Positions 44,488 to 53,808 of a stretch of 64,000 nucleotides of DNA are shown piece after piece (position 1 is the stretch's first letter; every line of letters begins with the position of its first letter). A model generated the notes under the pieces. It was given only the letters and a program-made list of their open reading frames with translations, was not told the DNA's origin and did not search any database. The translations under genes and the position numbers were made by a program. The stretch covers positions 62,001 through 126,000 of the forward strand of contig NC_015499.1 in NCBI RefSeq assembly GCF_000212395.1. Reading direction: 5' to 3'. This DNA is from Thermodesulfobium narugense DSM 14796. GTDB taxonomy: Bacteria; Thermodesulfobiota; Thermodesulfobiia; Thermodesulfobiales; Thermodesulfobiaceae.

Positions 44488-44997
44488 ATGAATTTTTCAG
44501 AATTTATGAAGGTACTTTCTTTTCTCTTGAGATATCCAGATGATAACTATAGATTAGAGATCGAAAAATTTGAATCTAATGCAAAGAGTCTAAATTTATA
44601 CAAATATCTCAAAGACTTTATAGCTTATTATAGAGGTAAACCCACCCTGGATTTGCAGGAATATTATGTAGATACCTTTGACCTCACACCTCAAAATTCT
44701 CTTTGTATGTTAGATCACATGCTCTTAAACAACTCTCAAAAGGGTATTGAATTGATTAATATAAAATCTCTTTACAATGAAATTGGTTTTAGTTTAAAAA
44801 ATAATGAATTGCCTGACTACATTCCTCTATTCATTGAATATCTCTCCCATATAGAAAAAGGAACTGCTTTAGAACTTTTGAGCAAATATGAATTGGCTTT
44901 CCAGAGTCTATATTCAAGCCTTTTGAAATCGAAAAGCCCATATTGCAGTTTGTTTGAGATATTTTTAGATAAGGAGGCGTTAGATGAGTTATTTTGA
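44488..44997 (+). CDS. narJ: Nitrate reductase assembly chaperone
   Basis: A 169-aa all-helical chaperone of the NarJ/TorD family that binds NarG and lets the Mo cofactor be inserted before it docks on NarI. The start (LSFLLRYPDDNYR) and the helix with YYVDTFDLTPQNSLCMLDHML fit the family. It is shorter than E. coli NarJ. narI starts 14 bases before its end. Confidence 0.9.
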   Translation: MNFSEFMKVLSFLLRYPDDNYRLEIEKFESNAKSLNLYKYLKDFIAYYRGKPTLDLQEYYVDTFDLTPQNSLCMLDHMLLNNSQKGIELINIKSLYNEIGFSLKNNELPDYIPLFIEYLSHIEKGTALELLSKYELAFQSLYSSLLKSKSPYCSLFEIFLDKEALDELF

Positions 44998-45673
44998 TTA
45001 TCTTATTTTTTTATTTTATCCTTATGTCGTTTTGAGCATATTTGTATCTGTGAGCATATTTAGATTTTTTTACAGGCCCTATAATTGGAAAACAGCTTCA
45101 AGCGAGATCTTTGAGGACAAAATATTAAAGTTAGGAAGCAACCTATTTCACTTTGGCATCCTGGCGTTGTTTTTGGGGCACCTATTTGGCCTTTTGACTC
45201 CTGAGAGAGTTTTTCAGTTTGTAGGACTATCAAGCGGCGTTCATCAGATGATAGAGATAGCTTTTGGTTCTGTTTTTGGAGCTATAACAATTATTGGAGT
45301 TTTGTTACTAATATTTAGAAGGCTTACTAATAAATTAGTTTTAGCGACATCAACTTCGATGGATATCTTCGTTCTATTGTGGATATTTTTTACTCTGTGT
45401 GTAGGTATGATGTGCGTAATTTATTCTTTTCTATTTGAGAGAGATGGACATCTTTTGCTGTACCTATCTCAGTATGTAAAAAATCTCTTAACCTTTAGAT
45501 TTCAGGCAATAAACTATTTAAATATGATTCCTGTGATTTATAGAGTCCATATGTTTTTAGGCTTCACTTTGTTTCTTATACTGCCATTTAGTAGACTTGT
45601 ACATATATTTAGTGGTTTTGCTCTGCCAATTTATTTAGTTAGAAAGACTCAGATAATAGTAAAAAAATTTTGA
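44984..45673 (+). CDS. narI: Respiratory nitrate reductase gamma subunit
   Basis: A 229-aa quinol-oxidising cytochrome b with five helices. The heme-ligand histidines are visible at His56 and His66 (LFHFGILALFLGHLFG) and His189 and His207 (YRVHMFLGF ... SRLVHIFSGF), matching the positions in E. coli NarI. It anchors NarGH to the membrane and takes electrons from quinol on the outer side. It overlaps narJ by 14 bases and ends 18 bases before the flavodiiron gene. Confidence 0.95.
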   Translation: MSYFDYLIFLFYPYVVLSIFVSVSIFRFFYRPYNWKTASSEIFEDKILKLGSNLFHFGILALFLGHLFGLLTPERVFQFVGLSSGVHQMIEIAFGSVFGAITIIGVLLLIFRRLTNKLVLATSTSMDIFVLLWIFFTLCVGMMCVIYSFLFERDGHLLLYLSQYVKNLLTFRFQAINYLNMIPVIYRVHMFLGFTLFLILPFSRLVHIFSGFALPIYLVRKTQIIVKKF

Positions 45674-45691
45674 TAAATCAGGAGGTTAAAA

Positions 45692-46864
45692 ATGTCTATT
45701 AAGAAGATTTCAGAAGGCGTTTGGTCTTTGAGGTCTATTGATTGGGACAGAAGGATCTTTGATGAGCTTATTTCTTTGCCATACGGGACTACCTATAACG
45801 CATACCTTGTAAGAGGCAGCGAAAAATGTGCTCTTATTGATAGCACAGATCCTACGAAAACGTATGAACTAATAAACGATCTCAAGAGACTAAACGTGAG
45901 AGTGGATTATGTAATCTCGAATCACGCTGAGCAAGATCATAGCGGTTCAATTGGTGACGTATTGAATCTCAATCCTGATGCCATGGTTGTAACCAATTCC
46001 AGATGTAAAGACTTTCTAATTGATTTGTTACATATAGATGGCGATAGATTTTTGGTGGTAAAGGATGGCGACAAGCTTGAACTTGGCTCAAAAACCCTGC
46101 AATTTAAGATAACCCCATGGGTGCACTGGCCAGAGACTATGATAACCCTTCTGGAAGAAGAAAAGATACTTTTTACATGCGATTTTCTTGGTTCGCACAT
46201 CGCAACCAGCGAGCTTTATGTGACTGATGAATCACTTGTATATCTGGCTGCAAAGAGATATTACTCAGAAGTAATGATGCCATTTAGAAACAATATCAAA
46301 AAGAACATTGAAGTTGTAAAGGATCTTGCTCCAAAAATTATTGCTCCAAGTCACGGTCCAGTTTATCAAGATCCAAGATTTATAATAAGTGCTACCGAAG
46401 ATTGGATATCTGACAGAGTAAAGAATCTTGTTTTGATACCATACGTTTCTATGCATGGAAGTACTAAAATATTGGTCGAAAGACTCGTCCAGTGCTTAAT
46501 AGATCTTAACATTGAAGTAATGCAGTTTAGTTTAACAAAAACTGATGTGGGAGAAATAGCTACTCATATGGTTGATGCTGCGACTATTGTTTTAGCTACT
46601 CCTACAATATTGCTTGGCCCTCATCCTGCAGCTGTTTATGCTGCTTATTTAGTAGCTGCTCTTAAACCAAAAACAAAATATTTTGGTTTGATAGGCTCAT
46701 ACGGTTGGGGTTCAAAGGTAGTGGATATTATTTCTAATGTACTTTCACCCCTGAAACCTCACATAATAAACCCAGTTCTCATAAAGGGGATGCCAAACGA
46801 TGAAGATCTAAAAAAGATAGACGATTTGGCTAATCAAATACATGAGCTACACAAAAACTTGTAA
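45692..46864 (+). CDS. A-type flavodiiron protein (FprA-like)
   Basis: A 390-aa protein with a metallo-beta-lactamase-like diiron domain and a flavodoxin domain. Iron ligands are seen in HAEQDH (78-83), VHWPET, FTCDFLGSH and PSHGPVY. The FMN domain begins at IPYVSMHGSTKI (about 250). Such enzymes reduce O2 to water or NO to N2O. It has a ribosome site (CAGGAGG) and follows narI by 18 bases, so it appears to be the end of the nar operon, where removal of NO formed during nitrate respiration is a fitting role. Electrons could come from the ferredoxin at 46876 or a rubredoxin elsewhere. Confidence 0.9.
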   Translation: MSIKKISEGVWSLRSIDWDRRIFDELISLPYGTTYNAYLVRGSEKCALIDSTDPTKTYELINDLKRLNVRVDYVISNHAEQDHSGSIGDVLNLNPDAMVVTNSRCKDFLIDLLHIDGDRFLVVKDGDKLELGSKTLQFKITPWVHWPETMITLLEEEKILFTCDFLGSHIATSELYVTDESLVYLAAKRYYSEVMMPFRNNIKKNIEVVKDLAPKIIAPSHGPVYQDPRFIISATEDWISDRVKNLVLIPYVSMHGSTKILVERLVQCLIDLNIEVMQFSLTKTDVGEIATHMVDAATIVLATPTILLGPHPAAVYAAYLVAALKPKTKYFGLIGSYGWGSKVVDIISNVLSPLKPHIINPVLIKGMPNDEDLKKIDDLANQIHELHKNL

Positions 46865-46875
46865 CCCTCACTTTC

Positions 46876-47058
46876 TTACTCTAACCATATAGCCTCAACT
46901 GGGCAGGATTCTTTGGCGCTTTGGCAACAATCATTACAGGTTTCGGAGATGACTTTTGCTACAGCGCCTTCAAGTTTGAATACATCAGGACAAATCGCTT
47001 CACAGGTTCCACAACCAATACACAAGGTTTCATTCACATGTGCTTTCATTTTTTTCAC
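46876..47058 (-). CDS. Small [4Fe-4S] ferredoxin
   Basis: A 60-aa ferredoxin with CIGCGTCEAICP (Cys13, 16, 19, 23) and CNDCCQSAKESCPVEA (Cys41, 44, 45, 52). The pattern CxxCxxC plus a distal CP suggests one [4Fe-4S] cluster with extra cysteines that may form a disulfide or support a second. Convergent to the flavodiiron gene, 11 bases apart. ATG with GGAGTG upstream. A second ATG at codon 4 is possible. Confidence 0.88.
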   Translation of the reverse strand: MKKMKAHVNETLCIGCGTCEAICPDVFKLEGAVAKVISETCNDCCQSAKESCPVEAIWLE

Positions 47059-47168
47059 TCCTTCTAAAGCTTTAAGACATTGATAAAGCTTATAATATGT
47101 TTATAAATCTTACAAATAAGAAATTTTTATTTAAATTCTAACAAAAAAAATTATTTCTATTTGAAAGG

Positions 47169-47906
47169 ATGAAAAATGTGCTTCTTAAATCTTTAAAAAA
47201 GAAGTGGTGGAAAAGGGTAGTTGATATGAATCTTCAAAGAGAGAACATAAACGTAGAGATTAGAGGACTTACTCCAAAGGAGGCAATTGGAGAGCCACAA
47301 AGAGACGATTTTCCCTTGTTAAAGGGAAAAGAATTTTTAATTCAAGCTAAAATAAAGGAGTCAATTGGTCAAGCGTTTACTTCAACTCCATCTAAGTACG
47401 TTGGGCATCTTGAAGAGATAAGTAGATTAAACGAGTCGCAAGAACAAAATAGAGCATTAATTGTTGCAGCTATTAATGCTACCTATAGATTTTTAGGACT
47501 CTTAAATAACACTATTCACTGTAAAGATGAAGGACCAGAGCTTTGTGCTAAGAGGACATTAGAGCATTTCAAAGACAACTTTAAAAATTTAAAAATTGCT
47601 GTTGTTGGATATCAGCCAGCTTTTGTATCGACCCTTTCGAAACACTTTGATATAAGAGTGACCGATATGGACCCAGAAAACATTGACAAATTTAAAAATG
47701 GAATTTTAATCGAGTCATATAAGTTAAATAAAGAGATAATAAAGAAAAGCGATGTGGTTTTTATGACGGGTTCAACCTTAGTAAATGGTTCTATTGATGA
47801 ACTAATTGGGTATAGTTCAGGCAAAGAGGTTATTTTCTTTGGGACTACATGTGCCGCTCTTGCTTATGAATTCGGCTTTAAAAGGCTTTGTTTTCAGAGT
47901 AGCTAA
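47169..47906 (+). CDS. DUF364 (putative metal-chelation) family protein
   Basis: A 245-aa cytosolic protein. The C-terminal part, from about 130 (LKIAVVGYQPAFVSTLSKHFDIRVTDMDPENID) through DVVFMTGSTLVNGSIDELI and EVIFFGTTCAAL, is the Rossmann-like DUF364 fold, proposed to bind a heavy metal. Cys residues at CKDEGPELC and near the end could bind metal. ATG 47169 follows GAAAGGA. A later start, ATG 47226 after KKWWKRVVD, would remove an unusual basic N terminus. True role unknown. Confidence 0.7.
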   Translation: MKNVLLKSLKKKWWKRVVDMNLQRENINVEIRGLTPKEAIGEPQRDDFPLLKGKEFLIQAKIKESIGQAFTSTPSKYVGHLEEISRLNESQEQNRALIVAAINATYRFLGLLNNTIHCKDEGPELCAKRTLEHFKDNFKNLKIAVVGYQPAFVSTLSKHFDIRVTDMDPENIDKFKNGILIESYKLNKEIIKKSDVVFMTGSTLVNGSIDELIGYSSGKEVIFFGTTCAALAYEFGFKRLCFQSS

Positions 47907-48029
47907 ATTCTTTTAACTACATCTTTATAAATTTATCGATTTATATTATAATATAATCATATTATTGGAAATTTTGTTACTTAAATTTAGCTATGATCGT
48001 ATTTAATTTAAAATTTTGGAGAGAAAAAG

Positions 48030-49148
48030 TTGCCTGGTAACTCAAGAAATGTATTTGTAATAATTCTAATTCTTTGCGTGGTGTTATATACAGGTTCTAT
48101 TACATTTGCCTGTACAGCAGTTGTTTTGCATGGGAAAGACATAATTGCAGCAAGAAATTTTGATTGGACTAATGGCCAGGCTTTTGTGGTGAGACACGAT
48201 AGAGGGGTTAAAAAGGAAGCAGATTTTTTACAGGACAACGATGATGATGACTTTAACAGCGTTCAATGGGTTTCAAAATATGGCAGTATAACTTTTGACG
48301 TTGTTGAAACCAGTCTTTTGTACGGTCAGATAAGTATTCCTGTAGATGGAATAAACGAGAAGGGCTTTTGGGTCTCCTCGTTGTGGCTTGATGATAACGA
48401 TGGAAAGACTTCAAGTAATATAGACTTTAAAAAGGCTTCTATAAACAATTGGAAATTGGTAGAATATCTTCTTGATAACTGTGCAGATGTAAATGATGCA
48501 TTAAAAGCTATCAAAAATGTTCAGATAATTAACTTTAACTATGCTGATATGTCAGTTAACCTGCACTATATTATGGCTGATAGCTCAGGTAATGTTGCAA
48601 TAGTAGATATATTGCCCGATAGCAAGGTTATAATCCATAAAAATCCTGAATTTGATATCCTAACAAACAATTTTTATCAGTTAAGTTTAGATAACTTAAA
48701 GAAATATAAAGGCTTTGGAGGAGAATTAGTCTTGCCAAAAGATGCTGAAGCAAATAGCGAGAACAGGTTTGTAGAGGCAGCAATTTTATATAACGATTTG
48801 AAAAAGTATCATAAAGATTCTATTTGTGATGCATTCAAGATTATGAGAGCAACTGCTCAAAATGACTTATCTGAGTTACCTTATGAGGGGATTACCCAGT
48901 GGACAGTGGGATACGATCTAACAAAGAAAATAATTTATTGGTATTCGAGAACCAAGGATGCCAAAAAATTCATAAAAATTTCTGATATTGATTTCTCAAA
49001 GCCTCAAAAAATAAAACCTCTTGATATAAACGATGTGCTTGTAGGCAACGTTACAGACTATTTTAAAACGGGGGCAAATTCTTTGCCGAACAAAAAGCAT
49101 AAATTTTTGTTTTTTTTATTTAATTCTATTTCAAACGACAATCGTTGA
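48030..49148 (+). CDS. Secreted linear-amide C-N hydrolase (choloylglycine hydrolase family)
   Basis: A 372-aa Ntn hydrolase. The start TTG 48030 follows GGAGAG. The signal segment VFVIILILCVVLYTGSITFA ends just before Cys28, so cleavage would expose the nucleophile in CTAVVLHGKD, and FDWTNGQ carries the conserved Asp. Family members hydrolyse penicillin V, acyl-homoserine lactones or bile salts. In a free-living anaerobe a signal-quenching or amide-scavenging role is more likely than bile-acid hydrolysis; substrate cannot be read from the sequence. Confidence 0.85.
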   Translation: MPGNSRNVFVIILILCVVLYTGSITFACTAVVLHGKDIIAARNFDWTNGQAFVVRHDRGVKKEADFLQDNDDDDFNSVQWVSKYGSITFDVVETSLLYGQISIPVDGINEKGFWVSSLWLDDNDGKTSSNIDFKKASINNWKLVEYLLDNCADVNDALKAIKNVQIINFNYADMSVNLHYIMADSSGNVAIVDILPDSKVIIHKNPEFDILTNNFYQLSLDNLKKYKGFGGELVLPKDAEANSENRFVEAAILYNDLKKYHKDSICDAFKIMRATAQNDLSELPYEGITQWTVGYDLTKKIIYWYSRTKDAKKFIKISDIDFSKPQKIKPLDINDVLVGNVTDYFKTGANSLPNKKHKFLFFLFNSISNDNR

Positions 49149-49260
49149 ATAAAATTTATTTTATGTTATATAATATTTTGTATGTCAAGTCATATTGACA
49201 AAATTAATAAATATATTATTTACTATAAAATTATAAATAACTAAGGGGCAAGATTATTTT

Positions 49261-50016
49261 TTGAACACGTGGGATCCAGAAAATTATGATAATAAAGTGC
49301 ACTTTGTTAGTGAATTTGGGAAAGAAGTACTCAAACTATTGTCCCCAATGTCAGGTGAGATCATCTTAGATCTTGGTTGTGGAACTGGTGACTTAACTTA
49401 TGAAATATATAGGTTAGGAGCTATTCCTATTGGGGTAGATTGTTCCACTACCATGATTGAAAGAGCACGCAAAAAATATCCTGAAATAAAATTTTTCGTA
49501 GATTTTGCTGAAAGTTTTCGATTAAAAGATCCTGTTGATGCAGTCTTTTCTAATGCTGTTCTTCACTGGGTAAAAAAAGCTTCTTTAGCAATTGAATCAA
49601 TTTATCTTGCTTTAAAAGGAGGCGGCAGGTTTGTGGCCGAATTTGGGGGCAGGGGCAATGTAGATAGTGTAATAAAAGCAATTTGTAAAGTGTTGTCGAG
49701 ATATGAAATTGATGCTGCCAAACTTAACCCTTGGTTTTATCCTTCTGTTGAAGAGTATGCTTCATTGCTTGAAAATCAAGGCTTTAAGACAATAGAAGCA
49801 TATCTATTTGATAGACCAACCAGACTCAAAGGAAAAGAGAAAGGCTTAAGGGATTGGCTTGATATATTTTTTGGAGTATTTTTTGAAAAATTATCTCTTG
49901 ATGAGAAAGAAGAAGCATATAAATCTATTGAAGAAATCCTTAGGCCTACTTTATTTATAGATGGGAATTGGGTTGTAGACTATGTGCGACTAAGGGTCAA
50001 AGCTGTAAAAATATAG
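49261..50016 (+). CDS. Class I SAM-dependent methyltransferase
   Basis: A 251-aa enzyme with the motif ILDLGCGTGDLTYEIYRLG (about 36-54), VDCSTTMIERARKKYP and DAVFSNAVLHWVKK, typical of methyltransferase domain 11/25 proteins close to trans-aconitate methyltransferase. C-terminal part is helical and less conserved. The TTG start follows AAGGGGCA. Substrate unknown. Confidence 0.85.
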   Translation: MNTWDPENYDNKVHFVSEFGKEVLKLLSPMSGEIILDLGCGTGDLTYEIYRLGAIPIGVDCSTTMIERARKKYPEIKFFVDFAESFRLKDPVDAVFSNAVLHWVKKASLAIESIYLALKGGGRFVAEFGGRGNVDSVIKAICKVLSRYEIDAAKLNPWFYPSVEEYASLLENQGFKTIEAYLFDRPTRLKGKEKGLRDWLDIFFGVFFEKLSLDEKEEAYKSIEEILRPTLFIDGNWVVDYVRLRVKAVKI

Positions 50017-50035
50017 ACTTTATTTAGGAGGGAAA

Positions 50036-50217
50036 ATGAAGAGAGTTCTGTTGGTTATCGACGTTCAAGAAGTAAGAGAGAGAAAATATAAATATATAAT
50101 TGAGAAAAATTTTCCTGATAGTTTCGCAAATACAGAGCAATTTTAATTACTCAGGCAATAAGATTTAGTAAGGTTTTAGATACAGAAGAGTGGATTGAAA
50201 ATATAAAGTTAAGATAA
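50036..50217 (+). pseudogene. Remnant of an isochorismatase-like hydrolase gene
   Basis: ATG 50036, preceded by TTAGGAGGG, opens a 36-codon frame with MKRVLLVIDVQ, the start motif of cysteine hydrolases, then jumps to KNFPDSFANTEQF, which resembles a middle part of that family, and stops at 50146. The following ITQAIRFSKVLDTEEWIENIK reads on to 50217. Core catalytic residues are gone, so it is a deleted and broken gene. Confidence 0.55.
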
Positions 50218-50297
50218 AATTCAAAAGTTTTTTAGTGTTTTTTAAGTTGTTAAATTTTAATAGTTTTTTAAGTAATTTTTATCTAAAGGAGGTTTAT

Positions 50298-51113
50298 GTG
50301 CACTCTTTAGTTTTTATCAAACAAGTTCCAGATGCAGCTCAAGTTAGAGTGGACTATCATACAGGCACTTTGATTAGAGAAGGTGTTCCTGCAATAATCA
50401 ATCCTTATGACGCTCACGCCATTGAGGCAGCTGTTCAAGTAAAAGATAAATTTGGGGGAATAGTTTCGGTTTTAAGTATGGGCCCACCAATGGCTGAAGA
50501 GGCTCTAAGGAAGGCCCTCTCCATGGGAGCAGATAAGGCATATCTTCTTTGTGATAGGGTTTTTGCAGGATCTGATACCTGGGCTACAAGTTACGCTTTA
50601 TGGGTTGGAGCACAAAAGATTATAGAAGAAAATGGACCAGTCAATATATTCTGGGCTGGGAAGCAGGCTATTGACGGTGATACTGCTCAAACTGGTCCTG
50701 GTTTGGCAACTCGCTTTAATATACCGCTTGTGACATGTGCTATAAAGATAATAGAAGTAAATCCTGAGAAGGGTTATGTAATAGCTCAGAGACTAATAGA
50801 GGGAGGTTTTGAAACTCTTCAGGTTTCTATGCCGTGTATGATTACTACAGAAAAAGAGTTAAATACCCTTAGATTTTCTCCTCTCCCAGATTTAATTAGG
50901 GCTGCAAAGTCAGAGATACACGTGCTTAACTCAAATAATGTGAAAATTGATCCAACAAAGTGTGGTTTAAAAAGCTCTCCTACAAAAGTAAAGAGAGTTT
51001 TTGTCCCTTCTAAGAGGGAGAGAGGGGAAACTATTGAAGCAAGCATTGACGATTTGGCAAGAGTTTTATTTGAGAAATTAGAACCTGTTTTAAAACAAAT
51101 GGGTAGAATATAG
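50298..51113 (+). CDS. fixA: Electron-transfer flavoprotein beta subunit (FixA)
   Basis: A 271-aa protein from GTG 50298, chosen because AAAGGAGG lies 5 bases before it; an upstream ATG at 50235 would add 21 unrelated residues. Marks: VFIKQVPDAAQVRVDY, INPYDAHAIEAAVQVKD, and GKQAIDGDTAQTGPGLA, the AMP/flavin loop. With FixB it forms an ETF that, in FixABCX complexes, takes electrons from NADH and splits them between ferredoxin and quinone. Confidence 0.92.
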   Translation: MHSLVFIKQVPDAAQVRVDYHTGTLIREGVPAIINPYDAHAIEAAVQVKDKFGGIVSVLSMGPPMAEEALRKALSMGADKAYLLCDRVFAGSDTWATSYALWVGAQKIIEENGPVNIFWAGKQAIDGDTAQTGPGLATRFNIPLVTCAIKIIEVNPEKGYVIAQRLIEGGFETLQVSMPCMITTEKELNTLRFSPLPDLIRAAKSEIHVLNSNNVKIDPTKCGLKSSPTKVKRVFVPSKRERGETIEASIDDLARVLFEKLEPVLKQMGRI

Positions 51114-51124
51114 GAGACTGCGTC

Positions 51125-52156
51125 ATGACTCATAATATTAGCGAATATAAAGATGTATGGGTTTTTATAGAACATGATAGTGGAAAAATTGAACACGTTT
51201 CTTTAGAGTTACTAACGAAAGGTCGCCAATTGGCGAAGGATATAGGGTGTAAAATTTGTGCCTTCACTGTAGGCGATAACGTTGAAATTTTTTCTGAAAG
51301 ATTGGCTGAATATGGTGCCGAGAAATTTTATTTTATTGAAAGTCCTGTGCTTAAAGAGTATAGAACGGAGCCCTATAGAGATAGTCTTCTTTATCTGATT
51401 GAAAAATATAAGCCTGAGATAATATTAATAGGGGCTACCACCCTTGGCAGAGATATAGCAGCACCGCTTGCAACAAAACTTGATACAGGGTTAACTGCTG
51501 ATACTACAGCGTTAGATATAGATTTTGAATCAGATGCAAAAAATTTATTAATGACCCGTCCTACCTTTGGTGGAAACCTTATGGCTGTAATATATTGTCC
51601 TGACAACAGGCCTCAGATGTCCACAGTAAGGCCGGGGGTTTTTCAGGCAACGAAAAATCCGATAAATAATATAGAAAAGATTAGGGAAGAATTTGAACTC
51701 TTAGAGGATAAAATACCAAAAAAAATCTTAGAAAAAGTTAAGAGCGATTCCGATAAAGTTAATTTGAGCTTTTACGACGTAATAGTGGCAGGGGGCAGGG
51801 GTATAGGGAAAAAGGAAAATATAAAACTTCTAGAAGATCTAGCGAGAACTTTGGGTGGTACATGGGCTGTATCAAGAAAGGTAGTTCAGATGGGATGGGC
51901 TCCATATTCAAGGCAGGTAGGGCAAACTGGCCAAACTGTTCACCCAAAGATTTATATTGCTGCAGGGATATCTGGTGCTATTCAACATCTGGCTGGGATG
52001 AAATCTTCTGAAATTATTATTGCCATCAATAAAGATCCTCAAGCCCCAATATTTGACATAGCAACTTATGGAATTGTTGGAGACGCTATAGAGATTTTAC
52101 CAAGGCTAACTCAATTTTTTGGTAATAAGCTAAAAGCTGGAGGTTCAAAAAGATGA
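51125..52156 (+). CDS. fixB: Electron-transfer flavoprotein alpha subunit (FixB)
   Basis: A 343-aa protein. N-terminal domain 1-200 (VWVFIEHDSGKIEHVSLELL); C-terminal FAD domain with VVAGGRGIGKKEN-like GRGIGKKENI, TWAVSRKVVQMGW, RQVGQTGQTVHPKIYIAAGISGAIQH and ATYGIVGDAIEILP. These are the bifurcating-type alpha-subunit motifs. It follows fixA by 11 bases and overlaps fixC by 4 bases. Confidence 0.93.
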   Translation: MTHNISEYKDVWVFIEHDSGKIEHVSLELLTKGRQLAKDIGCKICAFTVGDNVEIFSERLAEYGAEKFYFIESPVLKEYRTEPYRDSLLYLIEKYKPEIILIGATTLGRDIAAPLATKLDTGLTADTTALDIDFESDAKNLLMTRPTFGGNLMAVIYCPDNRPQMSTVRPGVFQATKNPINNIEKIREEFELLEDKIPKKILEKVKSDSDKVNLSFYDVIVAGGRGIGKKENIKLLEDLARTLGGTWAVSRKVVQMGWAPYSRQVGQTGQTVHPKIYIAAGISGAIQHLAGMKSSEIIIAINKDPQAPIFDIATYGIVGDAIEILPRLTQFFGNKLKAGGSKR

Positions 52157-53454
52157 GAAAGAATGATTTTGACGTAATAATAGTAGGGGCAGGACCTGCA
52201 GGACTTGCTGCTGGTTATGTTTTAGCTAAAGAGGGAATAAACGTTGCTATTATAGAACGTGGTATTTTTCCAGGTTCCAAAAACGTCATGGGTGGTATAT
52301 TTTATAGGAGTTCCTTAGATGACTTGATACCTGATTTTTATAAAGAAGCACCGCTAGAAAGACATATAATTGAGCAAAAAGTCTGGTTTTTGTCGGATGA
52401 TTCAATGTTTTCTGCAGGGTTAAAGAGCGAGAGGTATAACGTTGAGCCATACAATTGTTTTAGTGTGTTCAGGGCAAAATTTGATAAGTGGTTTGCAAAA
52501 AAGGTGTCAGATGCCTCTGCGATGATAATAAATGAGACGGTAGTAAGAGAGCTAATTTTGAAAAGGGGAAAAGTAGTTGGTGTAAGAACTGATAGACCAA
52601 ATGGAGATCTTTATTGTGATGTTGTGATTTCGGCCGAAGGGGTGAATTCCTTTTTGCCAAAATCTCTTGGTCTGAGAAAGAAGATTAATGCAAATAACGT
52701 TGCTCTTGGCGTAAAAGAAGTTATAGAGTTACCAGATAAAGTTATAAACGATAGATTTGGAGTTTCAAACTCTTCTGAGGGAGTTACTATAGAGATAACT
52801 GGTCCCTATTTTAACGAAATGAGAGCAATGGGATTTGTTTATACTAATAGGAACTCTTTGTCTGTAGGTATAGGAGCAGTTATAGAAGATTTGGTAAGGC
52901 TTAAGATGAATCCTAACGATTTGCTCGAAACTTTAAAAAGTCATCCTGCAATAAAACCCTTAGTTAGTGGTGGCGAAACTAAAGAGTATATGGCTCACAT
53001 GATCCCAGAAGGTGGATATTATTCAATGCCGAAATTGTATCACGATGGCTTTATGGTTGTAGGAGATGCAGCTATGCTGGTAAACAGCATCCACAGAGAA
53101 GGAGCAAATCTCGCAATTGAATCCGGAAAACTTGCTGCAAAAACATATATTGAGGCAAGAAAGAAAGGGGATTTTTCGCAAAGGGCGTTGAGTGCTTATC
53201 AGAAAAGGCTTGAAGAATCTTTTGTATTGAAAGATTTAAAAACGTATAAAAATTTGCCAAAATTATTAGAAGAAAAAAAATACCTTATTTCAAAGTATCC
53301 GAAATTTTTGATAGATGCTATGTATGAAATATACAATGTAGATAGAGTTCCAAAATCAGAGAAAATAAAGTTAATTTTAAATAAAGCAAAAAAAGAAATT
53401 GGATACTTTAGCATTATAAAAGACATATTTAGTGTTTGGAGGAACTTAAGATGA
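52153..53454 (+). CDS. fixC: Electron-transfer flavoprotein:quinone oxidoreductase (FixC)
   Basis: A 433-aa FAD protein. Dinucleotide fold VIIVGAGPAGLAAGYVLAKE (8-27) and IIERG, conserved GDAAMLVNSIHREGANLAIESGK (about 302-324). It delivers electrons to the quinone pool with FixX. It overlaps both neighbours by 4 bases. Confidence 0.93.
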   Translation: MRKNDFDVIIVGAGPAGLAAGYVLAKEGINVAIIERGIFPGSKNVMGGIFYRSSLDDLIPDFYKEAPLERHIIEQKVWFLSDDSMFSAGLKSERYNVEPYNCFSVFRAKFDKWFAKKVSDASAMIINETVVRELILKRGKVVGVRTDRPNGDLYCDVVISAEGVNSFLPKSLGLRKKINANNVALGVKEVIELPDKVINDRFGVSNSSEGVTIEITGPYFNEMRAMGFVYTNRNSLSVGIGAVIEDLVRLKMNPNDLLETLKSHPAIKPLVSGGETKEYMAHMIPEGGYYSMPKLYHDGFMVVGDAAMLVNSIHREGANLAIESGKLAAKTYIEARKKGDFSQRALSAYQKRLEESFVLKDLKTYKNLPKLLEEKKYLISKYPKFLIDAMYEIYNVDRVPKSEKIKLILNKAKKEIGYFSIIKDIFSVWRNLR

Positions 53455-53726
53455 GAATTGAGGATAAGCTTTATTTGATAGGTTACAATATAGATGAAGA
53501 AGAAAGCCACCTGGGAATAAGCGATCCAAATGAATGTAAGAGATGCCAGGGAAGACCCTGTACATATGTTTGCCCGGCAGGAGTTTATTCCTATGACGAT
53601 GAAGAGGAAAAGCTCTCTATTAACTACGATGCATGTGTCGAATGTGGTACTTGTAGAATCGTTTGTAGCTATATTACCTGGAGATATCCAAGAGGGGGAT
53701 TTGGCGTACAGTACAAGTTTGGTTAG
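53451..53726 (+). CDS. fixX: Ferredoxin-like protein FixX
   Basis: A 91-aa protein from the ATG at 53451 (ATGA overlap with fixC). Cysteine groups CKRCQGRPCTYVCPAG and CVECGTCRIVC; ends YPRGGFGVQYKFG, the usual end of FixX. An upstream start at 53436 is within fixC and is less likely. Confidence 0.92.
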   Translation: MRIEDKLYLIGYNIDEEESHLGISDPNECKRCQGRPCTYVCPAGVYSYDDEEEKLSINYDACVECGTCRIVCSYITWRYPRGGFGVQYKFG

Positions 53727-53808
53727 AGTTTTATAAATAGTTATAAAAATAAATCTTATTAGATTTTTTTTAGATAATAACTGAAGTGTGGGTTTTATTT
53801 TTTTATGT

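Noticed and set aside
49187-49200. Inverted repeat GTCAAGTCATATTGAC as an FNR site
   Set aside because: The half-sites are in the opposite orientation (TCAA-N6-TTGA) to the FNR consensus; chance in A/T-rich DNA is likely.
50235-50297. N-terminal extension of FixA from ATG 50235
   Set aside because: It lacks a ribosome site and adds residues absent from the family; GTG 50298 has AAAGGAGG.
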